In this document: one piece after another, positions 37,584 through 46,290 of the stretch
Numbering within the stretch: position 1 is the first letter of the stretch
Layout: each line of letters begins with the position of its first letter
Assembly: GCA_040401595.1 (NCBI GenBank)
Contig: JBBAOE010000009.1
Span: forward strand, 62,001 to 126,000
Reading direction: 5' to 3'
DNA: 64,000 bases
Source of the DNA: RFPW01 sp040401595
GTDB taxonomy: Bacteria; Pseudomonadota; Gammaproteobacteria; Burkholderiales; Burkholderiaceae_E
Program-made: the position numbers and the translations under genes
Notes under the pieces: model-generated
The model's input: the letters and a program-made list of their open reading frames with translations, nothing else
Told to the model about the DNA's origin: nothing
Database searches by the model: none

Positions 37584-38783
37584 GTGAATCGAAACCTACT
37601 GTGGCTCGTGCTCGCCCAGGGTCTTTTTCTGACCAACAATGTGACCTTTATCGCGATCAACGGCTTGGTCGGCTTCAGTCTTGCGCCGTATCCCTGGATG
37701 GCGACCCTGCCCGTGATGGGGTATGTCGTTGGCGGTGCCCTGAGCTCGATTCTCGTGGCCCGAACGCAGGCCCGATTGGGCCGCAAGCGCTCTTTTCAAC
37801 TGGGCCTTTTGGTGGCAATCGGCTCCGCTGGCCTGGCTGCATGGGCGGTCTTGCATCAGCAGTTCTGGTGGCTGTTCGCTGCGACCCTCATCGCGGGCTT
37901 CTACAGTGCGAACGCCCAACTCTATCGCTTCGTCGGACCGGAACTCTGCGCCCCCGAATTTCGGGATCGGGCGATCTCGTGGGTGATGGCCGGAGGGCTT
38001 CTCGGGGCGGTGATCGGCCCGAACCTCGCGCGCCATACCCGGGACCTGCTCGAGGTCCCATTCGCCGCGGCCTACCTCGCGTTGATGGTCGTCGGGCTGG
38101 TCGGATTGGGGGTGATTTCCCGCATCAACTTCCCCCCTGCCCCCGAACCGCAGGCGTCGGATGCGCCGGCGCGCGCATTTCGCGAAATCGTGCGCCAACC
38201 GGTGTTCATCGTTGCGGCGCTGGCGGCGGCGCTGGGTTATGGCGTCATGAATTTGCTGATGGCGGCCACGCCGCTTGCGATGCAGGTCTGCCGACTGCCG
38301 TTTGAGCAGACAGCGCTGGTCCTGGAGTGGCATGTCATCGGGATGTTTGCCCCGGGCTTTTTTACCGGGCATCTGATGCAGCGCTGGGGCGTGTTGCCCG
38401 TCATGGGCGTTGGGGTGGGGTTGTGTTTGCTTTGTATCGGGATTGCGCTGAGCGGCACCACCATCAACGAATTTCTTCTGGCGCTCTTTTTGTTGGGTGT
38501 CGGGTGGAATTTTCTGTTTACGGGCAGTACCACCCTGGCGATGCAGACCTATCGGCCGCCGGAGCGTGATCAGGCGCAGGGCGCGATCAATTTTTGTGTT
38601 TTTTCGACCATGACCATGACCTCGCTGGGTTCTGGTGCGTTGGTCACGATGCAGGGATGGGAGCGGCTCAACCTCGGTTCGCTGTTACCGGTTCTGATCG
38701 TTGCACTGGCGCTGGCGTGGCTGGGCTGGCGGCAGACTTCAGGCACGCAATCCGCGCAGCCAGAAGGGCCGGGCCTGACCTAG
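37584..38783 (+). CDS. MFS transporter
   Basis: A 399-residue protein with twelve predicted membrane segments; the cytoplasmic loop after helix 2 has RTQARLGRKRS (motif A). The middle loop is short. It belongs to the MFS_1 type, function unknown. The GTG at 37584 is the first start; the divergent dadA riboswitch lies upstream. Its stop shares bases with the convergent small membrane protein gene. A short frame (37438-37587) ends in a GTGA overlap with this start but is weakly supported. Confidence 0.8.
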   Translation: MNRNLLWLVLAQGLFLTNNVTFIAINGLVGFSLAPYPWMATLPVMGYVVGGALSSILVARTQARLGRKRSFQLGLLVAIGSAGLAAWAVLHQQFWWLFAATLIAGFYSANAQLYRFVGPELCAPEFRDRAISWVMAGGLLGAVIGPNLARHTRDLLEVPFAAAYLALMVVGLVGLGVISRINFPPAPEPQASDAPARAFREIVRQPVFIVAALAAALGYGVMNLLMAATPLAMQVCRLPFEQTALVLEWHVIGMFAPGFFTGHLMQRWGVLPVMGVGVGLCLLCIGIALSGTTINEFLLALFLLGVGWNFLFTGSTTLAMQTYRPPERDQAQGAINFCVFSTMTMTSLGSGALVTMQGWERLNLGSLLPVLIVALALAWLGWRQTSGTQSAQPEGPGLT

Positions 38784-39070
38784 TGGTCGAGTTCTTTCCA
38801 CTGCGCCTCGCGCACGCACACCCCGCCCAGCACAAATCCGCCGCCCTTGGGCAGGTGCTCGCGGGCCTTTTCGCAGGATTCGAAGCTATCGAACGATCCG
38901 GCGAACCGACTTTTCTGATGGCCGGATTCGTTGACATACTGGACGAGCACAACGCGAGAGCCCGGCGGATCAAACAGAAATAGAATCTGATCGCGCTGCA
39001 ACACGAGGAGCGCTGCGGCGCCCAAGATGGCGATCGACCCAATGACGATTGCGATGGCTTTGGTCTTCAT
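38780..39070 (-). CDS. small single-pass membrane protein, unknown function
   Basis: A 96-residue protein with a membrane helix at residues 5-24 and a soluble tail with two cysteines (FESCEKAR and GVCVRE). No family is recognised. The start at ATG 39070 follows GAGGTGCAGG. It is convergent with the MFS gene and shares the stop bases; upstream is a palindrome-rich intergenic region. Confidence 0.65.
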   Translation of the reverse strand: MKTKAIAIVIGSIAILGAAALLVLQRDQILFLFDPPGSRVVLVQYVNESGHQKSRFAGSFDSFESCEKAREHLPKGGGFVLGGVCVREAQWKELDH

Positions 39071-39136
39071 CCTGCACCTCTGGGGTTCAAGATCCCATGT
39101 TGCCGGGCCGGGGATCGACGTTTCTTGATCAGGGTC

Positions 39137-39222
39137 ACACAAACCCGGGGTTTGTGTCGCCGGGTTTGTGTCGGAATATTCCCGCCGGTGGGACGGGGTA
39201 ATCCGATTTTCTTTATCGATAA
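39137..39222. promoter_or_regulatory. palindrome-rich divergent control region
   Basis: Within the 240-base gap between two divergent genes lie ACACAAACCC/GGGTTTGTGT (39137-39157) with a single-base centre, a second copy of GGGTTTGTGT at 39162-39171, the palindrome GGAATATTCC at 39173-39182, and TTATCGATAA at 39213-39222. The duplicate right arm could give two alternative stems. An operator or attenuator is possible. Confidence 0.5.
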
Positions 39223-39310
39223 GGGCTGGCCACAATGATGCGTTGGGTGTAGGGTCCACAAGGGGGGGTTGCGTGTCGACCTCAATTCGTCAGCCTGTCA
39301 AGGAGCGCCA

Positions 39311-39799
39311 GTGAATGCCAAGATTGACCTCGATGAGGTGAGATCTTTTTTGGAGCACCAGCCCGAGTCAACCAAAATCTATCTGGGTTGCGATTCCGAG
39401 CGCGTCATGATCGGTAAGCAGTGGTACGCCGAATTCACTCTGGCGATCGTTGTTCACATCAACGCAAGAAACGGATGCAAGATCTTTGGCGAAGTCCAGC
39501 GGGAGCGGGACTACGATAAATCCCGCCGCAGTCCGCGCTTGCGCCTGATGACGGAGGTCTACAAGGTTGCCGAGCTGTACCTGAAGCTCGCCGATGTCCT
39601 CGAGCACCGACAGGTCGAAGTGCATCTCGATATCAATCCCAATCAGATGTTCGGCAGTTCCTGCGTAGTTGATGAGGCGATCGGCTACATCCGCGGTACT
39701 TGCAACGTGTTGCCGATGGTCAAACCGCAGGCGTTCGCAGCGACGTATTGTGCGGATCGACTCAAGGAAATTCTCGATCAGCGCCGCAAGGTGGCCTGA
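39311..39799 (+). CDS. YkuK-type RNase H-like protein (DUF458)
   Basis: A 162-residue protein with the YkuK features IYLGCDSERV near residue 21 (acidic Asp of the RNase H-like fold), HLDINPNQMFGSS and a C-terminal VKPQAFAATYCADRL. Family members occur in bacteria and in large phages; an RNA- or DNA-cleaving role is predicted but not shown. GTG 39311 has AAGGAG before it; a start at 39269 in the same frame is less good. Function not known here. Confidence 0.75.
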   Translation: MNAKIDLDEVRSFLEHQPESTKIYLGCDSERVMIGKQWYAEFTLAIVVHINARNGCKIFGEVQRERDYDKSRRSPRLRLMTEVYKVAELYLKLADVLEHRQVEVHLDINPNQMFGSSCVVDEAIGYIRGTCNVLPMVKPQAFAATYCADRLKEILDQRRKVA

Positions 39800-39865
39800 G
39801 TACGCTCAAACCCAAGCGGTTCAGGGGCCCTTGCCGATCAATGGGTCGCGCGATGGCGATGGCGC

Positions 39866-40540
39866 TCACTTCAGGGGCGCCAATGGGGGTGCGCCACCGT
39901 CCGGGATCGGGGTCCGGTCCACATTGAGCACCATGGCGACCAGCGAGAAATACCCATTCACCGCAATCAGATCCATCAGGCCTTGCTCACCAAAGCGTTG
40001 GAGCGCCGCCTGGTAGGTCGGGTCGCTGACCGCTTTCTGCTGATGCAGTTCAGTGCAGAAGTCATAAATGATGGCTTCCTCGGCCGGCATGTTCGAGGGA
40101 CGGTTGCCTTGCGCGATCGCTTTCGCGATTTCCGGATCGAGCCCGGCTTGGAGCGCAAGACGATGGTGTGCAAACCATTCGTACTGCGCATTCCAGTGGC
40201 GGGCGGTGATGAGGATGGCCAACTCATTGAGCTTGAATCCGAGCGAGCTCTTGAAGCGAATATAGGACCCAACGCGTTGCAGGTGCTCGCCCACTTCGGG
40301 GCTGCGCAGGAACACGCTGAAGGGACTGCTCGGGCTTGTGCCAGCGGTTGCGGCCGAGCCTTCGACATTCGCGCGTGGGCCCGATCGGATGCTTTCAGCC
40401 AATGCCCGCTGAGCGGGGGTCATCTCTTCGAGCGGGATGAGCTTGAAGCGGCGCGTGTCCTGAGCGTGACTACCGACTGGCAGCATGACGGCTGCAAGAA
40501 AAGTCATGGTCCAGGCGAGTCGTGCGTTCGTCGGTCTCAT
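39866..40540 (-). CDS. secreted carboxymuconolactone decarboxylase-family protein
   Basis: 224 residues with a signal peptide (cleavage near SHA-Q about residue 26) and one CMD/AhpD-like fold (NELAILITARHWNAQYEWFAHH). There is no CxxC pair, so it is unlikely to be a peroxidase like AhpD. CMD proteins without the pair include decarboxylases and many of unknown role. Presence of a signal peptide is uncommon in the family. No coupling to neighbours is visible. Confidence 0.75.
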   Translation of the reverse strand: MRPTNARLAWTMTFLAAVMLPVGSHAQDTRRFKLIPLEEMTPAQRALAESIRSGPRANVEGSAATAGTSPSSPFSVFLRSPEVGEHLQRVGSYIRFKSSLGFKLNELAILITARHWNAQYEWFAHHRLALQAGLDPEIAKAIAQGNRPSNMPAEEAIIYDFCTELHQQKAVSDPTYQAALQRFGEQGLMDLIAVNGYFSLVAMVLNVDRTPIPDGGAPPLAPLK

Positions 40541-40652
40541 CTGGGCAGTCTGCGTTGGTTTTCTGGTGCATCGGCGCGGGTCGATTGCAGATGCTGGAAT
40601 GGATCATGACAGCGGGAGGACGAAGCGCCAAGTCACGGGAGCGCCCCAGCGC

Positions 40653-41033
40653 TCAGCCCGCCCATAGCCAGTGTCCGATCAATCGGTTCGGCAACAAGGT
40701 GAACAGACCCGTGATCAGCAGGGCGCCAATGTAGAGGCCCTGCATGATGCGCCGATGGGCTGAAACCTGCCCATGTCGGGCCTTCCACCAGCCCAGCGCC
40801 AGCATGATGAGGGTCAAGATGGAAAGACCGTGGATCCAGGAGTATCCGGTGCCCGTCTTGATGCCGAAGGACCCAGCCGCGACAAAGGCCATCAGCATCA
40901 ACCAGACTCGACCGAGCAGTCGATGCGTTCGATTGCCCTTGCGGCGCCATAGAATCGTTCCACCGATCAGGATGGACGCCGCGGCTGCCATCGCATGCGA
41001 CTGGATCAGTGGAGTCCACGAGTGATTGAGCAT
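40653..41033 (-). CDS. DUF2306 membrane protein
   Basis: A 126-residue protein with four membrane segments and the conserved RRKGNRTHRLLGRVW loop and HRRIMQGLYIGAL segment of DUF2306. Function unknown. ATG 41033 is preferred over the upstream TTG. The start region is divergent from the DUF2889 gene, about 45 bases away. Confidence 0.75.
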   Translation of the reverse strand: MLNHSWTPLIQSHAMAAAASILIGGTILWRRKGNRTHRLLGRVWLMLMAFVAAGSFGIKTGTGYSWIHGLSILTLIMLALGWWKARHGQVSAHRRIMQGLYIGALLITGLFTLLPNRLIGHWLWAG

Positions 41034-41076
41034 GGGTGACAATGCGAGACTAATTCAAACTTTAATGCATTTTGCT

Positions 41077-41637
41077 ATGACTCTATCGTCGCCCGCCCCC
41101 CGCCGGCCACTGCATCAGCGGACCATCGTTTGCAATGGGTTCCGTCGTGAGGATGGTCTGTACGATATTGAGGCCTGTATGACTGACACCAAGGCCTATG
41201 ACTACACAGAGCCATATCGGGGTCAGCGTCTGGCGGGCTCGCATGTCCACGAGATGTGGGTGCGACTGACGTTGGGCGAGGACATGGTGGTGCGTGATAT
41301 CGAGGTGTCGATGCCGTCGGCACCGTATCCGACCTGCCAGATGGCCAAGCCGAATTTTCGGGCACTGGTCGGCGCGACCGTGGGCGGTGGCTGGCGTCAG
41401 GCGGTTCAAGCGGCCGTTGGTGCGACCCGGGGTTGCACCCATGTCCGGGAGCTTTTGTTTCCGATGGCAACCGTTGCGTTTCAGACCATTGGGGGCTGGA
41501 CTCCTGATGGCGAGGCACGTCGACCCGATCGGGTCCAGGTCGGAGGGCGCCCGTTCTTTATTGATGGTTGTATGGCATGGGCTGCCGACGGTGAGGTGGT
41601 CGCCCGCTTGCATCCTGAGTTCGCCACGAAATCTTGA
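41077..41637 (+). CDS. DUF2889 family protein
   Basis: A 186-residue cytoplasmic protein with RREDGLYDIEACMTDTKAY, GSHVHEMWVRLT and GCTHVRELL, all seen in DUF2889 members. These often sit near aromatic-acid or SDR genes. No function is known. ATG 41077 is used; an ATG at 41065 in the same frame is possible. The next gene, an SDR, follows 31 bases downstream. Confidence 0.78.
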   Translation: MTLSSPAPRRPLHQRTIVCNGFRREDGLYDIEACMTDTKAYDYTEPYRGQRLAGSHVHEMWVRLTLGEDMVVRDIEVSMPSAPYPTCQMAKPNFRALVGATVGGGWRQAVQAAVGATRGCTHVRELLFPMATVAFQTIGGWTPDGEARRPDRVQVGGRPFFIDGCMAWAADGEVVARLHPEFATKS

Positions 41638-41668
41638 AGCATGATCAAAATCTTAGAAGGAGTTTGTA

Positions 41669-42460
41669 ATGGCAGACCAGATGACGCAGGAATCCAGGGT
41701 TGCCCTGATCACCGGATCGGGTACCGGCGTCGGTGCTGCCACCGCGCTGATGCTGGCGCAACGGGGGTGGCGCGTCTTGATCAATTATTCGCGCAGCGAG
41801 GCCGAGGCCTGTCAGTCGCAGGCTGCTTGTCAGGCGGCGGGTGCGCAGACCTTGCTGATGCGCGGCGATGTCGCGGATGACGCCGATTGCAAAGCGCTGG
41901 TTGCGGGTGCAGTGCAGCGTTGGGGCCGGATCGACGCGCTCGTGAACAATGCCGGCATCACCAGTTTTGCGGGCCCGAGCAACTGGGATGCGCAGGATGC
42001 GCAGACCTTCCAGCGCATTCTCGGGGTCAATACGGTGGGATCGTTTCAGATGATTCGCGCATGCGCGCCTCACTTGCGCGAAGCACGCGGTGCGATCGTC
42101 AACGTCTCTTCGATCGCGGGTTCACTTGGAATCGGGTCCTCGGTCGCCTATATCGCTTCGAAGGGGGCGATCAATGCGATGACACTCCATCTCGCGCGAA
42201 CGATGGCTCCTGAGGTTCGCGTCAATGCCGTCTGTCCAGGTCTGATCACGACCCGTTGGTTCATCGACGGAATCGGCCATGAGCGTTATGAGAAGATCAA
42301 GGCGGCCAATGCACAAATGACCCCGCTCGCGAGCGCCTGCTCGCCCGAGGATGTCGCCGAGGCGATCGTCTGGCTCATTGTCGGGGCACGCACGGTAACG
42401 GGAGAGCTGTTGCAGCTCGACGCGGGAATGCATCTTGGAGCGTCGCCTCCTGCTCGTTGA
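41669..42460 (+). CDS. short-chain dehydrogenase/reductase
   Basis: A 263-residue classical SDR with NAD(P) loop TGSGTGVGAA, NNAG, the Ser of NVSSIAGS and the YIASKGA tetrad. NYSRSEAEA after strand 2 fits NADP preference. The substrate cannot be told. AAGGAG (41657) is well placed before the ATG. It may be co-transcribed with the DUF2889 gene. Confidence 0.88.
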   Translation: MADQMTQESRVALITGSGTGVGAATALMLAQRGWRVLINYSRSEAEACQSQAACQAAGAQTLLMRGDVADDADCKALVAGAVQRWGRIDALVNNAGITSFAGPSNWDAQDAQTFQRILGVNTVGSFQMIRACAPHLREARGAIVNVSSIAGSLGIGSSVAYIASKGAINAMTLHLARTMAPEVRVNAVCPGLITTRWFIDGIGHERYEKIKAANAQMTPLASACSPEDVAEAIVWLIVGARTVTGELLQLDAGMHLGASPPAR

Positions 42461-42527
42461 GGCTGTTTTCGTCGAAAATTCTGATTATTAGAATAATTAC
42501 CATTCAACTTATTTTTTAAATTTCATC

Positions 42528-44381
42528 ATGTTCAGTTCTAGGCATCAACTTTCATCTATCGCCCGAAGCGTTGCGGTGGCTTTTGTACTCGGCGCGAGCC
42601 TGACGCTCGGGCCCGCGTTTGCTGCAGAACTGAAGCGTGTCGAAAAGGCTGCCGATCTGCCCACGTTCAGTTATGCGATCACCGACCCGCTGGAAAAGGT
42701 CGTACGCGATCAGGCGACGTTTGTTCGCGTGACGCGCGCCATCCGGGCCGACATCGAGTCAACCCTGGCGGGATACGACATCGCTGACAAGGCAGCCGTA
42801 CAGAATTTGCGCAACGTCCTGATGCAGATGGATTTTCTCGCCGGAAATTATGCTGCGGCGTTGGCCGGTGCCGAGGCGCTCCGATCGCTGGAAGAAAAGC
42901 CGGCGCTCAAACTGCTCACCGGCTTGAGAATGCGGGCGATGGTGTCGGCCGCTCAGGCGACCGGTACGATCAACACGCCGGCCTATGCAGCGGCGGTCGC
43001 AGCCGCGATTCAGCAGGAGTTGAAGACGCTGCCGTTTGAGGTTGTCGGGAACGAGATCCGCGAATTCAAGGCCAGCGCCGAATTGCTCAGCGAGAGCCTG
43101 ATCCTGGGCGGGGTGCTCAATGTGCTTGAGCCCACGCTGAAGAAAAGCGGGAGCCTGAGCTCGGATCTTGCCCCCCGGCTGATCAGCGCCCGCTTTGCCC
43201 TCGAGACCGCCCTTCCGCTGAAGCAGACTCTGGTCGCGGCCTACAGTGAATATCTGAATCAGCATCGGGTTGAGAAGCAAAATATCTGGGCTGCGCGCGA
43301 TGCCAAATTGTCAGCCAGCGGTCCGTACCAGGCGGTCACGGTTGCGGTGTGGGACAGCGGCGTCGACTTTTCACTCTTTCGCAACCAAATCCGATTGGCT
43401 GCCGATGGTCAGCCAGCGACCATCGCCTTCGACGTGGCGGCGCGACCAGCCAAGGGCGACCTGTTCCCGATCCCGAAATCCATGAAGGGACAGTTGCCCC
43501 GGATGCTTGCCCGCACCAAAGGGTTTTCCGACATGCAGGCCAATGTCGACAGTGCGGAGGCAGCCGAGGTCAAGCGCTACTTCTCGACCCTCAAGCCCGA
43601 AGAATACAAACCCGCGGTCGAAGCACTCGGGCTGTCTGGCAATTATGTGCACGGTACGCATGTTGCTGGAATCGTGGCCGAGGGCAATCCCTGGGTTCGC
43701 CTGGCCAACGCGCGAATTTCATTTGATTACAAACTCAAGCCCGATCCCTGCCCCAGCCTGGAGCTCTCCCGGCGCACGGCAGTCTCCTATGCGCAATATC
43801 TGGACTTTTTCAAAAAAAATAAAGTTCGCGTCGTCAATATGAGTTGGGGTGGCGATGTGAAGAGCGTGGAAGACGCGCTTGAAAAGTGTGGTCTTGGCGG
43901 GTCGACCGAGGGGCGCAAATCGGTCGCACGGCAGTTGTTTGAGATTGAAAAGAAAGCGTTGGCGCAAGTGTTCGCGCGTGCGCCTGAGATTCTGTTTGTG
44001 ACCGCCGCAGGTAACAGCGATTCGGATGCAACGTTCGATGAGTCGATCCCGTCGAGCATTGTTGCCCCCAACCTCCTGACGGTCGGTGCGGTCGACCTGG
44101 CGGGTGATGAAGCGTCATTCACCAGTTACGGCCCGACCGTGGCTGTGCATGCGAATGGCTATCAGGTCGAAAGTCTGTTGCCGGGCGGGATGCGGGTGGC
44201 GTTGTCGGGCACATCCATGGCGTCGCCCAATGTCGCCAATCTGGCTGCCAAGCTCCTGGCGATTAAACCTGCGCTGACCCCGGTGCAGGTGATCGCCATC
44301 ATCCGGGAGACTGCCGAGAAGACTGCGGACGGACGCCGTACGCTGATGCATCCGGCCAAGGCGATTGCACGGGTTCAATAA
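42528..44381 (+). CDS. secreted S8 (subtilisin-like) serine protease
   Basis: A 617-residue protein. A signal peptide at 1-32 (FVLGASLTLGPAFA-A) directs export. The first 250 residues are Ala-rich helices of no known domain. The catalytic triad follows: Asp276 (AVWDSGVDF), His375 (HGTHVAGIV) and Ser563 (SGTSMASP), with oxyanion Asn in AAGNSDS. The Asp-His gap is about 100 residues, against 30-50 in common subtilases, due to an insert. The 67-base upstream region is strongly AT-rich and without a clear ribosome site. Confidence 0.88.
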   Translation: MFSSRHQLSSIARSVAVAFVLGASLTLGPAFAAELKRVEKAADLPTFSYAITDPLEKVVRDQATFVRVTRAIRADIESTLAGYDIADKAAVQNLRNVLMQMDFLAGNYAAALAGAEALRSLEEKPALKLLTGLRMRAMVSAAQATGTINTPAYAAAVAAAIQQELKTLPFEVVGNEIREFKASAELLSESLILGGVLNVLEPTLKKSGSLSSDLAPRLISARFALETALPLKQTLVAAYSEYLNQHRVEKQNIWAARDAKLSASGPYQAVTVAVWDSGVDFSLFRNQIRLAADGQPATIAFDVAARPAKGDLFPIPKSMKGQLPRMLARTKGFSDMQANVDSAEAAEVKRYFSTLKPEEYKPAVEALGLSGNYVHGTHVAGIVAEGNPWVRLANARISFDYKLKPDPCPSLELSRRTAVSYAQYLDFFKKNKVRVVNMSWGGDVKSVEDALEKCGLGGSTEGRKSVARQLFEIEKKALAQVFARAPEILFVTAAGNSDSDATFDESIPSSIVAPNLLTVGAVDLAGDEASFTSYGPTVAVHANGYQVESLLPGGMRVALSGTSMASPNVANLAAKLLAIKPALTPVQVIAIIRETAEKTADGRRTLMHPAKAIARVQ

Positions 44382-44406
44382 TCGTCCGATCGGGCTGGCC
44401 TGAGTC

Positions 44407-44808
44407 ATGAGTCATGCCTACCCTTGGACGGCCGCCATGACCTTGATGGTGGCGCTTCTGATCAGTTGCACGGCCGCCTGGGTGGGGGTCGAGCGCCTGC
44501 GCACCGGGATCGCGGCACCTGCGGTGACTGGAGATGAACGGTTTGAACGGGTGTTCCGAATTCAGATGAATACGCAGGAAGGCGCCCTCGTATTCCTGCC
44601 CGCCTTATGGGTCTGTGCCGTGTTTCTGAGCGATCGGCTGGCGGCGGGTTTGGCGGGGCTTTGGATTCTTTCGCGGCTCTGGTACGCACTGGCCTACTGG
44701 GCAGAACCGGCGGGGAGACGCCCCGCGTTTGTTTTGTCCCAATTACTCTATGTCAGTACCTGGCTATGCGGCGCGGCCGGCATTGTGCTCGACTTTACTC
44801 AGCGGTGA
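44407..44808 (+). CDS. MAPEG family membrane protein
   Basis: 133 residues with four membrane segments and the MAPEG motif FRIQMNTQEGALVF, in which Arg and Asn-Glu bind glutathione in relatives. The MAPEG fold comprises glutathione transferases and eicosanoid-type enzymes; bacterial members are mostly uncharacterised. Lies 25 bases after the protease gene. Confidence 0.8.
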   Translation: MSHAYPWTAAMTLMVALLISCTAAWVGVERLRTGIAAPAVTGDERFERVFRIQMNTQEGALVFLPALWVCAVFLSDRLAAGLAGLWILSRLWYALAYWAEPAGRRPAFVLSQLLYVSTWLCGAAGIVLDFTQR

Positions 44809-44866
44809 CGCGCCTCAGACAGCGTGGACCGCTCGAGAGCCTCGGCCGCCTTCACTCGGTATCGGA

Positions 44867-46216
44867 TCAGCTTTCGCCGACATGCGGGTGCGGTTGCAGG
44901 GTTCCGGCGACCACGCGGGCATTGCGGCTGAAGCTCAGGTAGGCCGCTCCCCAATCCAGCATGACGACCAGTCGGTTACGAAATCCGATGAGAAAATAGA
45001 TGTGGGCGAACAGCCAGAACCACCAGGCCCAACGGCCTGAAAAACGCAGTGCCCCAAGCGGGGTGCTGAGATCCACGACAGCCGCGTTATGACCGATCGT
45101 CGCCAGGTTGCCGTGGTCCCTGTAGCAAAATGCCTCGGGCGCTTGCGCCGCGATCCGGTGCAACACATTGCGCGCAGCAACGCGTCCCATTTGCTTGGCA
45201 CCCGGGGAGACGCCCGGTACGGGCGTGGGGTTTTTGTCCGGACCGTGGCTCAGCGCCGCTGCGAGGTCGCCGATCACGCTGATGTTCGGGAAGCCCCGCA
45301 CGCTCAGGTCCGGTTCCACGACGACCCGACCCGCGCGATCGATTTCGCAGCCAGTACTCAGCGACAGTTGCTTACCCAGCGGCGACGCCGCAACGCCAGC
45401 CGCCCAGACCACGCATTGGCTGGCGATCTGGTAGTCAACGTTGCCGGCGACGCCTGCCGGAGCCGGCCCTCGAACTTGTAATCCTTGCGCGTCCAGACCG
45501 GTCACAATCGAATTGAGCCGGACCTCGACCCCAAGGCTTTGAAGCTGCGTGAGCGCCTTCGCGCTCAGGCCCTCGGGCATCGCCTGAAGGACCCTGGTGC
45601 CGCCTTCAATCAGAAGAATTCGGGCTTGATGTGGATCGATCCGTCGGAATTCGCCCACCAGGGTCTGACGGGCAATTTCCGCGAACGCACCCGCCATCTC
45701 GACGCCGGTCGGACCCGCTCCAACGACACACAGCGTTAACCAGACTTTGCGCCGCTCGGGATCGGGCTCCTTTTCGGCGGATTCAAATGCGAATAGCACC
45801 CGTCGGCGGATTTCAAACGCATCTTCGAGGGTTTTGAGCCCTGGGGCGTGTTGCTCCCATCCGTCGTTACCAAAATAGCTGTGGGTCGCCCCGGCGGCGA
45901 GGATGAGATGATCAAACAGCAGCGAAGTGCCATCCGAAAGTCGGACCCGTTGTCCTGGCGCGTCAATCGAGACGACTTCGGCAAGCAGGGTCGTCAGGTT
46001 GTGCTGGCCCCGAAACAGACTTCGAATCGGTGCGGCAATGGCTGGGGCTGCCAGTCCAGCGGTTGCGACCTGATAGAGCAGCGGCTGGAACAGGTGGTGG
46101 TTGGTCTTATCCACCAAGGTGATATCGACCGGCGATTTCGCCAGCGATTTTGCAGCTTCAATCCCCCCAAAGCCTCCGCCGATGATCAGGACGCGCGGTC
46201 GAGTGAGGCTCGTCAT
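44867..46216 (-). CDS. ndh: type II NADH:quinone oxidoreductase (NDH-2)
   Basis: A 449-residue two-dinucleotide-domain flavoprotein. FAD loop IGGGFGGIEAAK, NAD loop VVGAGPTGVEMA, and the C-terminal FAD contact NISVIGDLA are clear. LFQPLLYQVATAGL is the NDH-2 signature around the quinone site. C-terminal hydrophobic helices (WWFWLFAHIYFLIG) anchor it to the membrane. It would feed electrons from NADH to quinone without pumping protons. Confidence 0.92.
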   Translation of the reverse strand: MTSLTRPRVLIIGGGFGGIEAAKSLAKSPVDITLVDKTNHHLFQPLLYQVATAGLAAPAIAAPIRSLFRGQHNLTTLLAEVVSIDAPGQRVRLSDGTSLLFDHLILAAGATHSYFGNDGWEQHAPGLKTLEDAFEIRRRVLFAFESAEKEPDPERRKVWLTLCVVGAGPTGVEMAGAFAEIARQTLVGEFRRIDPHQARILLIEGGTRVLQAMPEGLSAKALTQLQSLGVEVRLNSIVTGLDAQGLQVRGPAPAGVAGNVDYQIASQCVVWAAGVAASPLGKQLSLSTGCEIDRAGRVVVEPDLSVRGFPNISVIGDLAAALSHGPDKNPTPVPGVSPGAKQMGRVAARNVLHRIAAQAPEAFCYRDHGNLATIGHNAAVVDLSTPLGALRFSGRWAWWFWLFAHIYFLIGFRNRLVVMLDWGAAYLSFSRNARVVAGTLQPHPHVGES

Positions 46217-46290
46217 GGGTTGTGGATCCTGCAGTCAACCAATTGGCATGACCTTGGATCCACGGGGCAGGCACGTCAAGCCTTTTTTGA

